Positions 52,143 through 60,997 of a stretch of 64,000 bases of DNA are shown here, in pieces. Position numbers and translations under genes: made by a program. The stretch's first letter is position 1, and each line of letters starts with the position of its first letter. The notes beneath the pieces were generated by a model that did no database searches, was not told the origin of the DNA, and saw nothing but the letters and a program-made list of their open reading frames with translations. Origin of the DNA: UBA2040 sp041674745 (lineage in GTDB: Bacteria; Bacteroidota; Bacteroidia; Flavobacteriales_D; Crocinitomicaceae); assembly GCA_041674745.1 (NCBI GenBank), contig JBAYVD010000012.1, forward strand, positions 1-64,000, in the 5' to 3' direction.

Positions 52143-52158
52143 TGCCAAGGTTGTGCCG
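52143..52158 (-). promoter_or_regulatory. Sigma-54 promoter of the kinase-nucleotidyltransferase gene
   Basis: On the minus strand CGGCAC-AACCT-TGGCA, giving GG-N10-GC exactly and close to the consensus TGGCAC-N5-TTGCA. Transcription would start near 52132, about 11 bp before the GTG at 52121. Confidence 0.6.
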
Positions 52159-52210
52159 AATTGTTAATAACTTGACAAACAGGTTGATAAAAAAAAATAA
52201 ATACGTGTAA

Positions 52211-52249
52211 TTTTTCCAAAAAATGGAATTAATCTGTTTTTTGGAAAAA
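52211..52249. promoter_or_regulatory. Large inverted repeat containing the TCCA-N5-TGGA enhancer site
   Basis: TTTTTCCAAAAAA (52211-52223) and TTTTTTGGAAAAA (52237-52249) are perfect inverted copies around 13 bp. Inside lies TCCAAAAAATGGA (52215-52227), centred at about -89 from the sigma-54 start at 52132. A degenerate second site (TCTGTTTTTTGGA, 52233-52245) is centred near -107. The layout matches that at 43077-43108. Confidence 0.55.
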
Positions 52250-52296
52250 GAAACAGCCTACTCAATTTCCCTGGAAATGGTTATTTTCGTCAGGTG

Positions 52297-52920
52297 ATGA
52301 AGGAAAAGAAAAACATGCTCGATCGACTCAATCCCTTGTTGAGAGCAGAGATTGAAAAAACATGCGATGTGAAGTTGGTTCCGAAGGATACAGAAATCAT
52401 GCGCATGGGGCAATACGTTTCGGTGGTTCCAATTGTAATGGAAGGTTTGGTAAAGGTGTTTGCTCCGCATGAAGACAAAGAACTACTGTTGTATTACATT
52501 CGGCCATCCGAAACTTGCATAATGTCCTTCTCCTCCGCGATCAAGAAGGAGCCAAGTAGAGTGGTGGCCATCACGGAAAAAGATAGTGAATTGCTTTTGT
52601 TGCCAACCCAAAAGATGCTAGGTTGGATGCGCGATTATCCTGATTTCAATATGCTCTTTTTTGATCAGTACAACATGCGCTACGCCGAATTCATTGATAC
52701 ATTGAACCATGTTGTATTTGACAAACTGGACAAACGCCTCTTGGATTATTTGCAGGAAAGAGTGCGGGTCACCAGCCAAAACCCACTGTTGATTTCTCAT
52801 CGTGAAATTGCCAATGAACTGGGGACAGCCCGAGAAGTAGTCAGTCGTGTCATGAAAAAACTAGAAATTGAAGGAAAAATTGAACAGTTGATGAAATCGG
52901 TTCGCGTTTTGGACCTGTGA
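52297..52920 (+). CDS. Crp/Fnr-family transcriptional regulator
   Basis: A 207 aa regulator with cyclic-nucleotide-binding-like domain (about residues 20-130) and a winged HTH (about 145-205; LISHREIANELGTAREVVSRVMKKLE). It has no Fnr-type N-terminal cysteine cluster; cysteines are at CDV and TCIMSF. ATG 52297 is chosen over the preceding GTG 52294. A DUF2892 gene follows after 65 bp, a pairing often linked to sulphur or redox metabolism. Effector unknown. Confidence 0.88.
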   Translation: MKEKKNMLDRLNPLLRAEIEKTCDVKLVPKDTEIMRMGQYVSVVPIVMEGLVKVFAPHEDKELLLYYIRPSETCIMSFSSAIKKEPSRVVAITEKDSELLLLPTQKMLGWMRDYPDFNMLFFDQYNMRYAEFIDTLNHVVFDKLDKRLLDYLQERVRVTSQNPLLISHREIANELGTAREVVSRVMKKLEIEGKIEQLMKSVRVLDL

Positions 52921-52985
52921 CAATCGTCACCGTTTAGTGGTCATAAAACCCTTAATCTTGTAATACAATTTAAAAATTTATCGAT

Positions 52986-53192
52986 ATGAAAAAGAATCTG
53001 GGCAACGCGGATAGAGCGGTTCGTTTGATTGTTGCAGCGATTATTGCCATCCTTTATTTTACCAACACAATTTCAGGAACATTGGCGATTATTTTAGGAG
53101 TCGTTGCGATTATTTTTGTAGCAACTAGTCTTATTAATTTCTGTCCACTTTATAGTTTAGTAGGCATTAATACTTGCAAAACGAAAGACTAG
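52986..53192 (+). CDS. DUF2892 (YgaP-type) small membrane protein
   Basis: A 68 aa protein of the DUF2892 family: NADRAVRLIVAAIIAIL, two transmembrane helices, and C-terminal CPLYSLVGINTCK with two cysteines. In YgaP the same segment anchors a rhodanese domain, which is absent here. It probably works in the inner membrane and is under the Crp/Fnr gene upstream. A terminator follows. Confidence 0.9.
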   Translation: MKKNLGNADRAVRLIVAAIIAILYFTNTISGTLAIILGVVAIIFVATSLINFCPLYSLVGINTCKTKD

Positions 53193-53208
53193 AACTAATT
53201 GTTTTATA

Positions 53209-53243
53209 AAAAAAGGTTGCCTAATTTTGGGTAACCTTTTTTT
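53209..53243 (+). terminator. Intrinsic terminator after the DUF2892 gene
   Basis: AAAAAGGTTGCC pairs with GGGTAACCTTTTT (one bulge) and is followed by a long T-run. Confidence 0.85.
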
Positions 53244-53282
53244 TTGGACTACTTTTTGCAAACAATTAACAAAATCGAGAAA

Positions 53283-53732
53283 ATGAAATTTACAATTTGC
53301 CTTATGATGACAATTACGTTGCTTTCTTGCTCCAATGCTAAAAAAGTAGCGGCCAATGCGGAGCAACCAGTTGCTGCTGCGGAAGAACCGAATGTTTTGA
53401 TCAACGATATTTGGGTAGCAGAAACCATTATGGGACTTCGATTCGAGCCCAATGGACGAAATGTACCTCAAATGGAATTTCAAGTTGGTGAAAACCGTGT
53501 AGCGGGAAATGATGGTTGCAATAGTTTTTCTGGGTCAACCAAAACATTGGACAACAAAAATTTGGTCTTTGGCCCGATGATGTCTACTAAAATGGCTTGT
53601 GAAGATATGAGTACGCCAAAATCATTCCAAGAGGCTATGCGCTCTACCGCTTCCTATAAAATTGATAAACTACGCTTGTATCTGTATGATGGAGCTGGTA
53701 AAGAAGTGATGATTTTGAAGAAAGTAGATTAA
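53283..53732 (+). CDS. META-domain lipoprotein (HslJ-like)
   Basis: A 149 aa lipoprotein (TITLLSCSNAKK). The META domain is recognised by VGENRVAGNDGCNSFSG and GPMMSTKMACED. Such proteins are periplasmic or outer-membrane and are linked to heat-shock or antibiotic tolerance (HslJ), but the exact role is unknown. ATG 53283 gives the lipoprotein signal at the N-terminus; the longer frame from 53244 starts in the terminator region. Confidence 0.88.
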   Translation: MKFTICLMMTITLLSCSNAKKVAANAEQPVAAAEEPNVLINDIWVAETIMGLRFEPNGRNVPQMEFQVGENRVAGNDGCNSFSGSTKTLDNKNLVFGPMMSTKMACEDMSTPKSFQEAMRSTASYKIDKLRLYLYDGAGKEVMILKKVD

Positions 53733-53782
53733 ACCGAAAAAAATAATTCTGTAATTGAATCTAAACTGATAATAAATACATT

Positions 53783-54355
53783 GTGAAAAATCTAGCCCTA
53801 CTATCAATTTTTATTTTGTTCGTTTTCTCCTCACTACAGGCTCAATTGGAAAAAGGGTCTATGCTAATTGGCGGAAATGCTGGTTTTAGAGGTTCGATTA
53901 CTTCCTCCAATCAATTTTATAATTTTAGTTTGCAACCAAATATGGGGTTCTTTGTCATTAAAAAACTCGCCATTGGTTCTTCAATTGGATTTTATGGTCA
54001 AGGTGAAAGGAATTTTCAAGGTGGAAAATATTCTTCCATCGGAATAGGAATATCACCCTTCGCGCGGTACTATTTTTTGAAGTCAGAGAACAAATTCAAT
54101 TTGTTCGCAAATGTAGGATTGGGTTTTTATCAAAATTGGACTTTGAATCTAGACATCAATTCCACTCGTTTTGATGTAACACCGAATTCAAGTGTAGGAT
54201 TGGTCTATTTTCTTCGTCCTCAAATTGCCCTTGAGGCTCGGATAAATGCTGGTTACAGCTATTCCAATTTTGGATGGACAACGTTTGGTGTACAAGTGAA
54301 CAGTTCAATCGGTTTTCAAATTCACTTGAATAAGATTCGTGAGGATGCTAAATAA
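53783..54355 (+). CDS. Outer-membrane beta-barrel protein
   Basis: A 190 aa protein with signal peptide (ending SSLQAQ) and an eight-strand-type barrel pattern: GSMLIGGNAGFRGS, LAIGSSIGFYG, FNLFANVGLGFYQNW and a C-terminal SSIGFQIHL. Size and pattern match small OmpW/OmpX-like barrels of Bacteroidota. Start is GTG. No partner is evident; an OmpA-family gene follows after 109 bp with its own promoter. Confidence 0.78.
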   Translation: MKNLALLSIFILFVFSSLQAQLEKGSMLIGGNAGFRGSITSSNQFYNFSLQPNMGFFVIKKLAIGSSIGFYGQGERNFQGGKYSSIGIGISPFARYYFLKSENKFNLFANVGLGFYQNWTLNLDINSTRFDVTPNSSVGLVYFLRPQIALEARINAGYSYSNFGWTTFGVQVNSSIGFQIHLNKIREDAK

Positions 54356-54432
54356 TTCGTTCTAAGTCAACTCGCGTAACGGAATTAATAAAATCATTCC
54401 ATACTATTCGGTTTGGGTTGTGTTTTTTTTTC

Positions 54433-54440
54433 TATATTTG
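54433..54440 (+). promoter_or_regulatory. -7 promoter box of the OmpA/HhH gene pair
   Basis: TATATTTG, 24 bp before the ATG at 54465, with TTTG about 17 bp upstream as possible -33. Confidence 0.6.
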
Positions 54441-54464
54441 ATAGAATTCAAAACCCGTTAGAAC

Positions 54465-55379
54465 ATGTCAAAAAAGTTAGCTTACCTTTTCGGAATTTTG
54501 ATTACAATTCTTTTTGGCACTTATTTTCATTGGAAGTATTGTTGCAGTGTTTGCTGTGTTTCCAACGAAGTAATCATTATAGCAACATCGGAAAATGAGA
54601 CGCCTCAAGCAATTGTATTGAATGGGTTTAACTTAAATGCAGAGGGAATTGATTTTAATTGCGCGGAAAATTTCAATTTCAAGAAAGATGAATTCAACAA
54701 AGTTGTTCCTTTCAAAGATTCAATTTTATTCGGCATTTTAAAATTGAAAGACTATTTGTACAAGTTTCCAGACCAAAAAATAGTTATTTCTGGGTTTGCC
54801 ATGAATAGCGAAACTAATTCTTCTGCTTTTCCGAACTTAGGTTTGGCCAGAGCCAACGATGTGAAAAATTTGTTGGTAGAAAAAGGTATTTCACCCGGAC
54901 AAATAAAGATACAAGGTGAATTGGTTGTAGACTTGAATGAGAGTCGAAAAATGATACTTGGCCCTATTGATTATTCTTTTGTTAGTAAAATGGAAGATGA
55001 AGGTTCGAATATCAACTGGGAACTTTTGAAAACCACTTTGAATCAGGATCCTTTGCAACTCAACTTTAATTCTGGAGCTTCAAGCATCGATTTAACAGAA
55101 GATCAAAGAGCGAAGATTGCCGATATTTCGAATTACTTGGACAATGTAGAAGGCTCAACGATTTTAATAGTTGGCCATACGGATAATGAAGGAGATAGAA
55201 GTGAAAATACAGCTTTGGGTCTTGAACGAGCAGAATTTGCAAAAAATTATTTGGCCCGAAATGGTGTCAATCCTGCCCGAATTGATGTTGATTCCAAAGG
55301 ACCAGATGAACCCATTGCCTCCAATAAAACATTGGATGGCCGATCAAAAAATAGACGCACGGTTGTGAGTATTAAATAA
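54465..55379 (+). CDS. OmpA-family protein with two OmpA-like domains
   Basis: A 304 aa protein with an N-terminal membrane anchor (LAYLFGILITILFGTYF). A degenerate OmpA-like domain (about residues 70-165; VVISGFAMNSETNSS, LARANDVKNLLVEKGI) is followed by a canonical one (about 195-304; NFNSGASSIDL, LIVGHTDNEGDRSEN, ALGLERAEFAKNYL, SKNRRTVVSI), the peptidoglycan-binding type. A possible role is linking membrane to cell wall. The HhH-domain gene follows after 23 bp, so it is probably co-transcribed. Confidence 0.85.
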   Translation: MSKKLAYLFGILITILFGTYFHWKYCCSVCCVSNEVIIIATSENETPQAIVLNGFNLNAEGIDFNCAENFNFKKDEFNKVVPFKDSILFGILKLKDYLYKFPDQKIVISGFAMNSETNSSAFPNLGLARANDVKNLLVEKGISPGQIKIQGELVVDLNESRKMILGPIDYSFVSKMEDEGSNINWELLKTTLNQDPLQLNFNSGASSIDLTEDQRAKIADISNYLDNVEGSTILIVGHTDNEGDRSENTALGLERAEFAKNYLARNGVNPARIDVDSKGPDEPIASNKTLDGRSKNRRTVVSIK

Positions 55380-55402
55380 CATTAACCCAAAAAGTAAAAG
55401 TC

Positions 55403-55996
55403 ATGAGTAGTACTCTTTGTTTATTAATTCCAGCTTTGGTTGGTATTGTTGCTGGGATTTTAGGATATGCCATCGGACGTATGGCATGGAATCAAAAAGA
55501 AGGAACCGAAGCTGCAGCCTTAAAAGCTGAATTGGATGCTTGTCGTTCGAATTCCAAAAGTTGGCATGATAAAATGGATGCATTGCAAGCGGAACTTTCC
55601 GCAGCCAAATCCAAAGTGAAGACGAATGAAAGCACCCAAAAAGTCGCTGCCGCACCTGCAAAAGTAAAAAAGCCAGTCGCAAAAGCATCCGATAATTCGT
55701 TTGATGCAAAAGCGGTTTTTACAATAATCGGAAAAAAAATTAAACACAACGACTTAAAAGCAATTGAAGGAATTGGTCCTAAAATTGCTGAATTGTTAGA
55801 CGCCGCAGGTATCAAAACGTGGAAGGATTTGTCTGAAACTTCTGTTGATCAAGCAAAAGAGATATTGAAAGCCGCCGGTGATCGTTATGCTATTCACAAT
55901 CCAGGAACATGGCCTCGTCAAGCAAAAATGATGCAGGAAGGGAAATGGGCTGAATTGAAAGCCTGGCAAGATACCCTCGATGGAGGAAAAGAATAA
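55403..55996 (+). CDS. Membrane-anchored helix-hairpin-helix protein
   Basis: A 197 aa protein: N-terminal transmembrane helix (LIPALVGIVAGILGYAIG), a coiled coil (about 35-75), an Ala/Lys/Pro linker, then a helix-hairpin-helix domain (about 113-150; DLKAIEGIGPKIAELLDAAGIKTWKDL). HhH motifs of this type often bind DNA, so a membrane tether is unusual; it may bind other partners. It is co-transcribed with the double OmpA gene and ended by a terminator. Confidence 0.75.
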   Translation: MSSTLCLLIPALVGIVAGILGYAIGRMAWNQKEGTEAAALKAELDACRSNSKSWHDKMDALQAELSAAKSKVKTNESTQKVAAAPAKVKKPVAKASDNSFDAKAVFTIIGKKIKHNDLKAIEGIGPKIAELLDAAGIKTWKDLSETSVDQAKEILKAAGDRYAIHNPGTWPRQAKMMQEGKWAELKAWQDTLDGGKE

Positions 55997-56008
55997 ATGA
56001 AGAATCTC

Positions 56009-56041
56009 AAAAAAAGCTCGAAGTAAATTTCGGGCTTTTTT
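56009..56041 (+). terminator. Intrinsic terminator before pheT
   Basis: AAAAAGCTCGAA pairs with TTTCGGGCTTTTTT (one G-T pair). Confidence 0.85.
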
Positions 56042-56128
56042 GTTTAAAATAGGTTGCTTTGTAGAGGATTGACGCTTCATTTCCAGCTAATTTTCATATC
56101 TTCGTCGACTCAAAAAAACGCACAAAAA

Positions 56129-58558
56129 ATGAAGGTTTCTTACAACTGGCTAAAGCAATACATCCACACCACCATTACGCCCGATGAAATGTCTGAGATT
56201 CTAACTTCTACAGGGTTGGAAGTGGAGTCATTGGAGAAAATTGAAGCTGTAAAAGGCGGATTGGAAGGTGTTGTTGTAGGCGAAGTACTCACTTGTGAAA
56301 AACACTCAGATGCAGATAAATTAAATGTGACGACTGTTTCCATAGGTTCAGGTGAACCGTTGCAAATTGTTTGTGGCGCACCCAATGTGGCAGCTGGTCA
56401 AAAAGTAATTGTTGCAACGGTGGGGTGTACTTTGTACCCAACTCCAGAAGAACCATTTAAAATTAAAGCGGCTAAAATCCGTGGAGTAGATTCATTTGGC
56501 ATGCTTTGCGCTGAGGATGAATTAGGTCTTGGTATATCACATGCCGGAATTTTGGTTTTACCAGAAAATACGACTGTTGGAATGCCAGCAGCAAAATATT
56601 TCAACTTAGAAGATGATTTTGGGATTGAAATTGGCTTAACGCCCAATCGGGCAGATGCAATGGGACATGTTGGAGTAGCGCGCGACATTGCTGCTTATTT
56701 GACCACACATCAGACCCAACATGAAATTTCATGGCCTTCGGTTGACGCGTTTAAAGTGTCGGGCAATCAAAAAGTAAACATTGTTGTTGAAAATCAAGAA
56801 GCGTGTCCACGCTATACGGGAACTACTATCACAGGTGTCAAAGTACAAGCTTCGCCGGCTTGGTTGCAAAAAAGATTGCGTTCAGCAGGTTTGAGTCCGA
56901 TCAATAATGTTGTGGATGTCACCAATTTCGTGATGATGGAATTGGGAACGCCTTTGCATGCTTTTGATTTGAAAAAAGTAGGATCCGAAATTGTGGTAAA
57001 AAATGCTACGGCTGGAGAAAAATTCATCACCTTGGATGGTGTTGAAAGAACTTTGTCTGCCGAAGATCAAATGATAACCAACGGAAAAGAGAACCTTTGC
57101 ATGGCTGGTGTTTTTGGCGGAGCAACATCCGGTATTAACAACGACAGTACGGCGGTGTTTTTAGAGTCGGCTTATTTTGAACCCGTTGTTACGCGAAAAA
57201 TGGCGCGTCGACATGGCTTAAATACAGACGCCAGTTTTCGTTTTGAAAGAGGCGTGGACCCTGAATTGACACTATATGCATTGAAACGAGCGGCCTTGTT
57301 AATTCAAGAAGTGGCTGGTGGCGAAATTGCGATGGAACCAGTGGATGTGGCTGGAAAGAAAATTGAACATCCACCCTTGCATTTTTCTTACCAACGTTGT
57401 ATTGATTTGATTGGAACGGGTATTCCTGTTGCCACAATTGATACTATTTTATTGGCATTAGACATTCAAATTTTAGAAAAGAATGGCGATTTACTTACAC
57501 TTAAAGTTCCTGCTTACCGCGTAGACGTAACCCGCGAAGCGGATGTGATTGAAGAAATTCTTCGGATTTACGGTTTCAACAGCGTTCCATTGCCAGAAAA
57601 ATTAAATACCTCTCTACCTAAATTCGAAAAGCCAAATATAGAACATTGGAAAAATGCCATCAGTGAAATGTTGGTGGGTATGGGCTTTTCAGAAATATTG
57701 AACAATTCCTTGACTTCGTCTAAATATGTTGAGAAATTAGGGGGAGAAGTATTGTCTGCAGAAAGAAATGTGGAGATACTAAATCCCTTAAGTCAGGAAT
57801 TGAATGTGATGCGTCAAAGCATGTTGTTCTCGGCTTTAGAAGTGGTAGAATACAACCAAAACCGCCAATCACCAGACTTGAAGTTGTATGAATTTGGGAA
57901 AACCTACCACAAATACGACACGTATACCGAAAACCAACGTTTGAACCTGGTCATAACCGGACGAAAAGAACAAGATGCGTGGAATGCCGATAAAGACAAA
58001 CAAAACTTTTACGGAATAAAAGGCGCCTTGGAAGCTTTGGTGAAACGAATGGGTTTAATGAGTTTATTGCAATACAAACCGCTTAAAAATAGTTTGTTGC
58101 AAGACGGAGCACAAGTCTACATTTTGAAGCAAAAAATTGGTGAAATCGGCTGGGTGAACAAAGATTTGAAAAAACATTTCGGAATCAAAGAAGATGTTTT
58201 TGTGGCCGATTTGGATTGGGATGCATTGTTTGCTAGTTTGAAATTGTCCAAAACGATTTACAAAGAATTACCGAAAACATTCGCCACTCGACGAGATTTC
58301 TCCTTGTTATTGGATTCAAAAATTCAATTTTCTGAAATCGAAGAATTGGCAAAAGGATGTGATAAGAAAATCCTTCGTTCAGTAGGTTTGTTTGATGTTT
58401 ACGAAGGAAAAAACTTGGATGCTGGCAAGAAATCATACGCAGTATCCTTTACCTTTCAAGACGATTCTGAAACGTTGAAAGATAGTCAAGTGGATCAGGT
58501 CATGGAAAAAATTCGCGAGGCTTTGGAAAGTAAATTGGGCGCAGAATTGCGCAAATAA
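56129..58558 (+). CDS. pheT: Phenylalanyl-tRNA synthetase beta subunit
   Basis: An 809 aa subunit of the (alpha-beta)2 enzyme that charges tRNA-Phe. It starts MKVSYNWLKQYI, followed by an EMAP/OB tRNA-binding domain (about 40-150), the B3/4 editing domain (about 215-390), B5, the class-II-like core and the C-terminal anticodon-binding domain (KTFATRRDFSLLLD). ATG 56129 is chosen; the longer frame from 56054 lacks family sequence. pheS is not in the window. Confidence 0.96.
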   Translation: MKVSYNWLKQYIHTTITPDEMSEILTSTGLEVESLEKIEAVKGGLEGVVVGEVLTCEKHSDADKLNVTTVSIGSGEPLQIVCGAPNVAAGQKVIVATVGCTLYPTPEEPFKIKAAKIRGVDSFGMLCAEDELGLGISHAGILVLPENTTVGMPAAKYFNLEDDFGIEIGLTPNRADAMGHVGVARDIAAYLTTHQTQHEISWPSVDAFKVSGNQKVNIVVENQEACPRYTGTTITGVKVQASPAWLQKRLRSAGLSPINNVVDVTNFVMMELGTPLHAFDLKKVGSEIVVKNATAGEKFITLDGVERTLSAEDQMITNGKENLCMAGVFGGATSGINNDSTAVFLESAYFEPVVTRKMARRHGLNTDASFRFERGVDPELTLYALKRAALLIQEVAGGEIAMEPVDVAGKKIEHPPLHFSYQRCIDLIGTGIPVATIDTILLALDIQILEKNGDLLTLKVPAYRVDVTREADVIEEILRIYGFNSVPLPEKLNTSLPKFEKPNIEHWKNAISEMLVGMGFSEILNNSLTSSKYVEKLGGEVLSAERNVEILNPLSQELNVMRQSMLFSALEVVEYNQNRQSPDLKLYEFGKTYHKYDTYTENQRLNLVITGRKEQDAWNADKDKQNFYGIKGALEALVKRMGLMSLLQYKPLKNSLLQDGAQVYILKQKIGEIGWVNKDLKKHFGIKEDVFVADLDWDALFASLKLSKTIYKELPKTFATRRDFSLLLDSKIQFSEIEELAKGCDKKILRSVGLFDVYEGKNLDAGKKSYAVSFTFQDDSETLKDSQVDQVMEKIREALESKLGAELRK

Positions 58559-58569
58559 ATTTGAGATAG

Positions 58570-59034
58570 ATGAAAAATTACTTATTAGTAGCATCCTTCG
58601 TTTTGCTTTCTTTTTCGACTATTTTCGGTCAAAAAAAACAGGAAGATATCAAAAAACTTTTTTCGATTATGCAATCGGAGAAAATGATGGATGCGATGTA
58701 TGAAAATCTCGTTTCTTCTTTTTCAGAATATGCAAAAACCCAATTCGGTGAAGAATCCGGTGCCGATAAAATGGAGGATTACCTGAAATTCGTCATGGAA
58801 GAATCCAAAGCTATGCTGAAAAGGTTTATGGAAGAAGATATGGTTTCAATCTATGACAGTTATTTTTCAGAGAAAGAAATTAATGATTTGATAGAATTTT
58901 ATCAATCCAGTACAGGTAAAAAGTTTCTGAAATCGTCCCCTGATATTATGAAGGAAACGATGGACATCATGTTAACCAAGTACTTGCCAGAAATGCAAAG
59001 TCGCTTGATGGAAAAATTGGAGGAAATGAAATAA
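58570..59034 (+). CDS. DUF2059 family secreted protein
   Basis: A 154 aa protein with signal peptide (ending STIFGQ). The body is helical with the DUF2059 phrases MDAMYENLV, IYDSYFSEKEINDLIEFYQSSTGKKF and MLTKYLPEM. Probably periplasmic. It lies 11 bp after pheT and is likely read through from it. The function of the family is unknown. Confidence 0.88.
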   Translation: MKNYLLVASFVLLSFSTIFGQKKQEDIKKLFSIMQSEKMMDAMYENLVSSFSEYAKTQFGEESGADKMEDYLKFVMEESKAMLKRFMEEDMVSIYDSYFSEKEINDLIEFYQSSTGKKFLKSSPDIMKETMDIMLTKYLPEMQSRLMEKLEEMK

Positions 59035-59048
59035 CCCCCAAAGTTTTT

Positions 59049-59056
59049 TACCTTTG
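59049..59056 (+). promoter_or_regulatory. -7 promoter box of the bioD-bioA genes
   Basis: TACCTTTG, 16 bp before the GTG start of bioD; it is identical to the boxes at 232 and 15884. Confidence 0.6.
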
Positions 59057-59072
59057 TTGCTCAAAAAAAAGC

Positions 59073-59720
59073 GTGACAAATCCCATTTTTATTTCTGGTA
59101 TTTCAACAGATGTAGGTAAGACGGTTGTAAGTGCAATTCTTGCTGAAGCATTGGAAGCTCATTATTGGAAACCCGTGCAAGCGGGCGATTTAGAAAATTC
59201 GGATTCCATCAAAGTGCAATCGTATTGTTCTGCCAAAGTGATGATTTTACCTGAGCAATTTCAATTGAGTCAGCCACTTTCCCCGCATGCCGCTGCTGAA
59301 ATTGATCAAATTCAAATCGGTCTTACTGATTTTCAAATCCCTATCGTTCCGGGAAATTTTGTCATTGAAGGAGCAGGAGGCTTAATGGTTCCTTTGCATT
59401 CGGATGGGTTGTTGGTGATTGACTTCATTCAAGAAAACAAATGGCCCGTTGTTTTGGTTTCCCGTCATTATTTGGGAAGTATCAATCATACACTTTTGTC
59501 GGTTGAGGTGATGAAAAAAAGACAAATACCCATTGTTGGAATTATTTTTGTCGGCGATGAAAATCAAGCTTCTGAATCGATTATCGCGAAGCAAACGGGG
59601 GTTCCGATTTGGGGCAGAATTCCACTGACTTCCGAAATAAATTCTTCTTTTGTACACGAACAAGCGGAAATTTGGAAACAAAATCCCCATCTCAAATCCT
59701 TTTTAAATCAACCAGTGTGA
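59073..59720 (+). CDS. bioD: Dethiobiotin synthetase
   Basis: A 215 aa ATP-dependent carboxylase that closes the ureido ring of dethiobiotin from diaminopelargonic acid. P-loop GISTDVGKTVVS (about residues 6-17), KPVQAGD, and IEGAGGLMVPL. Start is GTG. Its stop overlaps the bioA start as GTGA, so the two consecutive biotin steps are translationally coupled. bioB and bioF are not in the window. Confidence 0.95.
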   Translation: MTNPIFISGISTDVGKTVVSAILAEALEAHYWKPVQAGDLENSDSIKVQSYCSAKVMILPEQFQLSQPLSPHAAAEIDQIQIGLTDFQIPIVPGNFVIEGAGGLMVPLHSDGLLVIDFIQENKWPVVLVSRHYLGSINHTLLSVEVMKKRQIPIVGIIFVGDENQASESIIAKQTGVPIWGRIPLTSEINSSFVHEQAEIWKQNPHLKSFLNQPV

Positions 59721-60997
59721 GCAACGAAAAAACGAGTAAAGTTTGGTATCCATTCACGCAAATGCAAACGGCAAAACCGCCATTGCAAGTCGTTAAAGCC
59801 AAGGATTCATTGCTTTACACTGAAGATGGAAAGAACTATTTGGATGTCAATTCTTCGTGGTGGGTGAATGTGCATGGCCATGGAAATGAATATCTAGCCA
59901 AAGCAATTCAAGATCAGTTTGAAAAAGTCGATCATGTTTTACTTGCAGGAGCCACGCACCCCAAAGCGGAAGAATTAGCCGAACGTATACTGTCGGTGTT
60001 ACCGAGTCATTTTCAAAAAGTATTTTACTCGGATGATGGTTCCACAGCAGTTGAAGTAGCCTTGAAAATGGTTTTCCAATATTGGTTCAACCGCACTACA
60101 CCAAAACGAAGAATTGTCGCCTTGGACGGTGCATATCATGGCGATACGTTTGGCGCCATGTCGATTGGTCAACGTGGTTATTTCAACGAACCATTTGAAC
60201 ATTTGTTTTTTGACGTAGATTACCTCGATTTCCCAACAAAGGGAAAAGAATTTGAAATATTACAATCCGCAGAACAACTTTTCAAAACAGGTGAAATTGC
60301 TGGATTAATCGTGGAGCCATTGGTGCAAGGTTCAGCCGGAATGCGGATGTATTCAGTAGAATTTCTGGATAAATTGGTTGCATTGGCGCAGTTGAACGAT
60401 GTATTGGTTATTTACGATGAAATCATGACGGGTTGGTACCGAACAGGGAAATTGTTTGCGATGAACCATGGTCAGGCAAAACCGGATATTGTCTGTCTTT
60501 CAAAAGGATTGACGGGAGGTGTTTTACCTTTGGGTTTAACCGTTGCCACGGAAGCCATTTACAATGCATTTTTGGATGAATCGAAAACAAAAGCGCTTTT
60601 GCACGGTCATTCCTATACGGGAAATCCTTTGGCTTGTGCTGCTGCCTGCGCTAGTCTGGACCTTTTTGCTAAGCCAGAAACGCGTGAAAATGTCAATCGA
60701 ATTTCACGAAAACATCAGGTGTTTTTAGAGCGAATAAAAAATCATTTTGCTCTTTTGGAAGTTCGTCAGTTGGGTACAATCATTGCCTTTGAAATTAAAA
60801 CAGAAGAAGGCAGTTCTTATTTCTCCAACCTACGCGATCGAGCTTACGATTACTTTTTGGACAATGGCATATTGCTTCGACCCCTGGGAAATGTATTGTT
60901 TCTGAATCCACCTTATTGCATGACAGACAAGGAATTGGATTTTGCTTACGAGAAACTAGAAGTATTCTTTGATCAATTAGTGTCCGCTAATCGTTGA
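59717..60997 (+). CDS. bioA: Adenosylmethionine-8-amino-7-oxononanoate aminotransferase
   Basis: A 426 aa class-III PLP enzyme converting KAPA to DAPA with S-adenosylmethionine as amino donor. Signatures: WYPFTQM at the N-terminus, YSDDGSTAVEVALKM, DGAYHGDTFGAMSIG, IYDEIMTGWYRTG and the PLP lysine in LSKGLTGGVLPLG. The GTG at 59717 is chosen; the frame is open further upstream inside bioD but has no family sequence there. Its last 25 bp overlap the convergent SDR gene. Confidence 0.95.
   Translation: MSNEKTSKVWYPFTQMQTAKPPLQVVKAKDSLLYTEDGKNYLDVNSSWWVNVHGHGNEYLAKAIQDQFEKVDHVLLAGATHPKAEELAERILSVLPSHFQKVFYSDDGSTAVEVALKMVFQYWFNRTTPKRRIVALDGAYHGDTFGAMSIGQRGYFNEPFEHLFFDVDYLDFPTKGKEFEILQSAEQLFKTGEIAGLIVEPLVQGSAGMRMYSVEFLDKLVALAQLNDVLVIYDEIMTGWYRTGKLFAMNHGQAKPDIVCLSKGLTGGVLPLGLTVATEAIYNAFLDESKTKALLHGHSYTGNPLACAAACASLDLFAKPETRENVNRISRKHQVFLERIKNHFALLEVRQLGTIIAFEIKTEEGSSYFSNLRDRAYDYFLDNGILLRPLGNVLFLNPPYCMTDKELDFAYEKLEVFFDQLVSANR

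Noticed and set aside
52121..52148. TTG 52148 as start of the kinase-nucleotidyltransferase
   Set aside because: It overlaps the -12 part of the sigma-54 promoter; the GTG at 52121 lies just downstream of the predicted transcript start.
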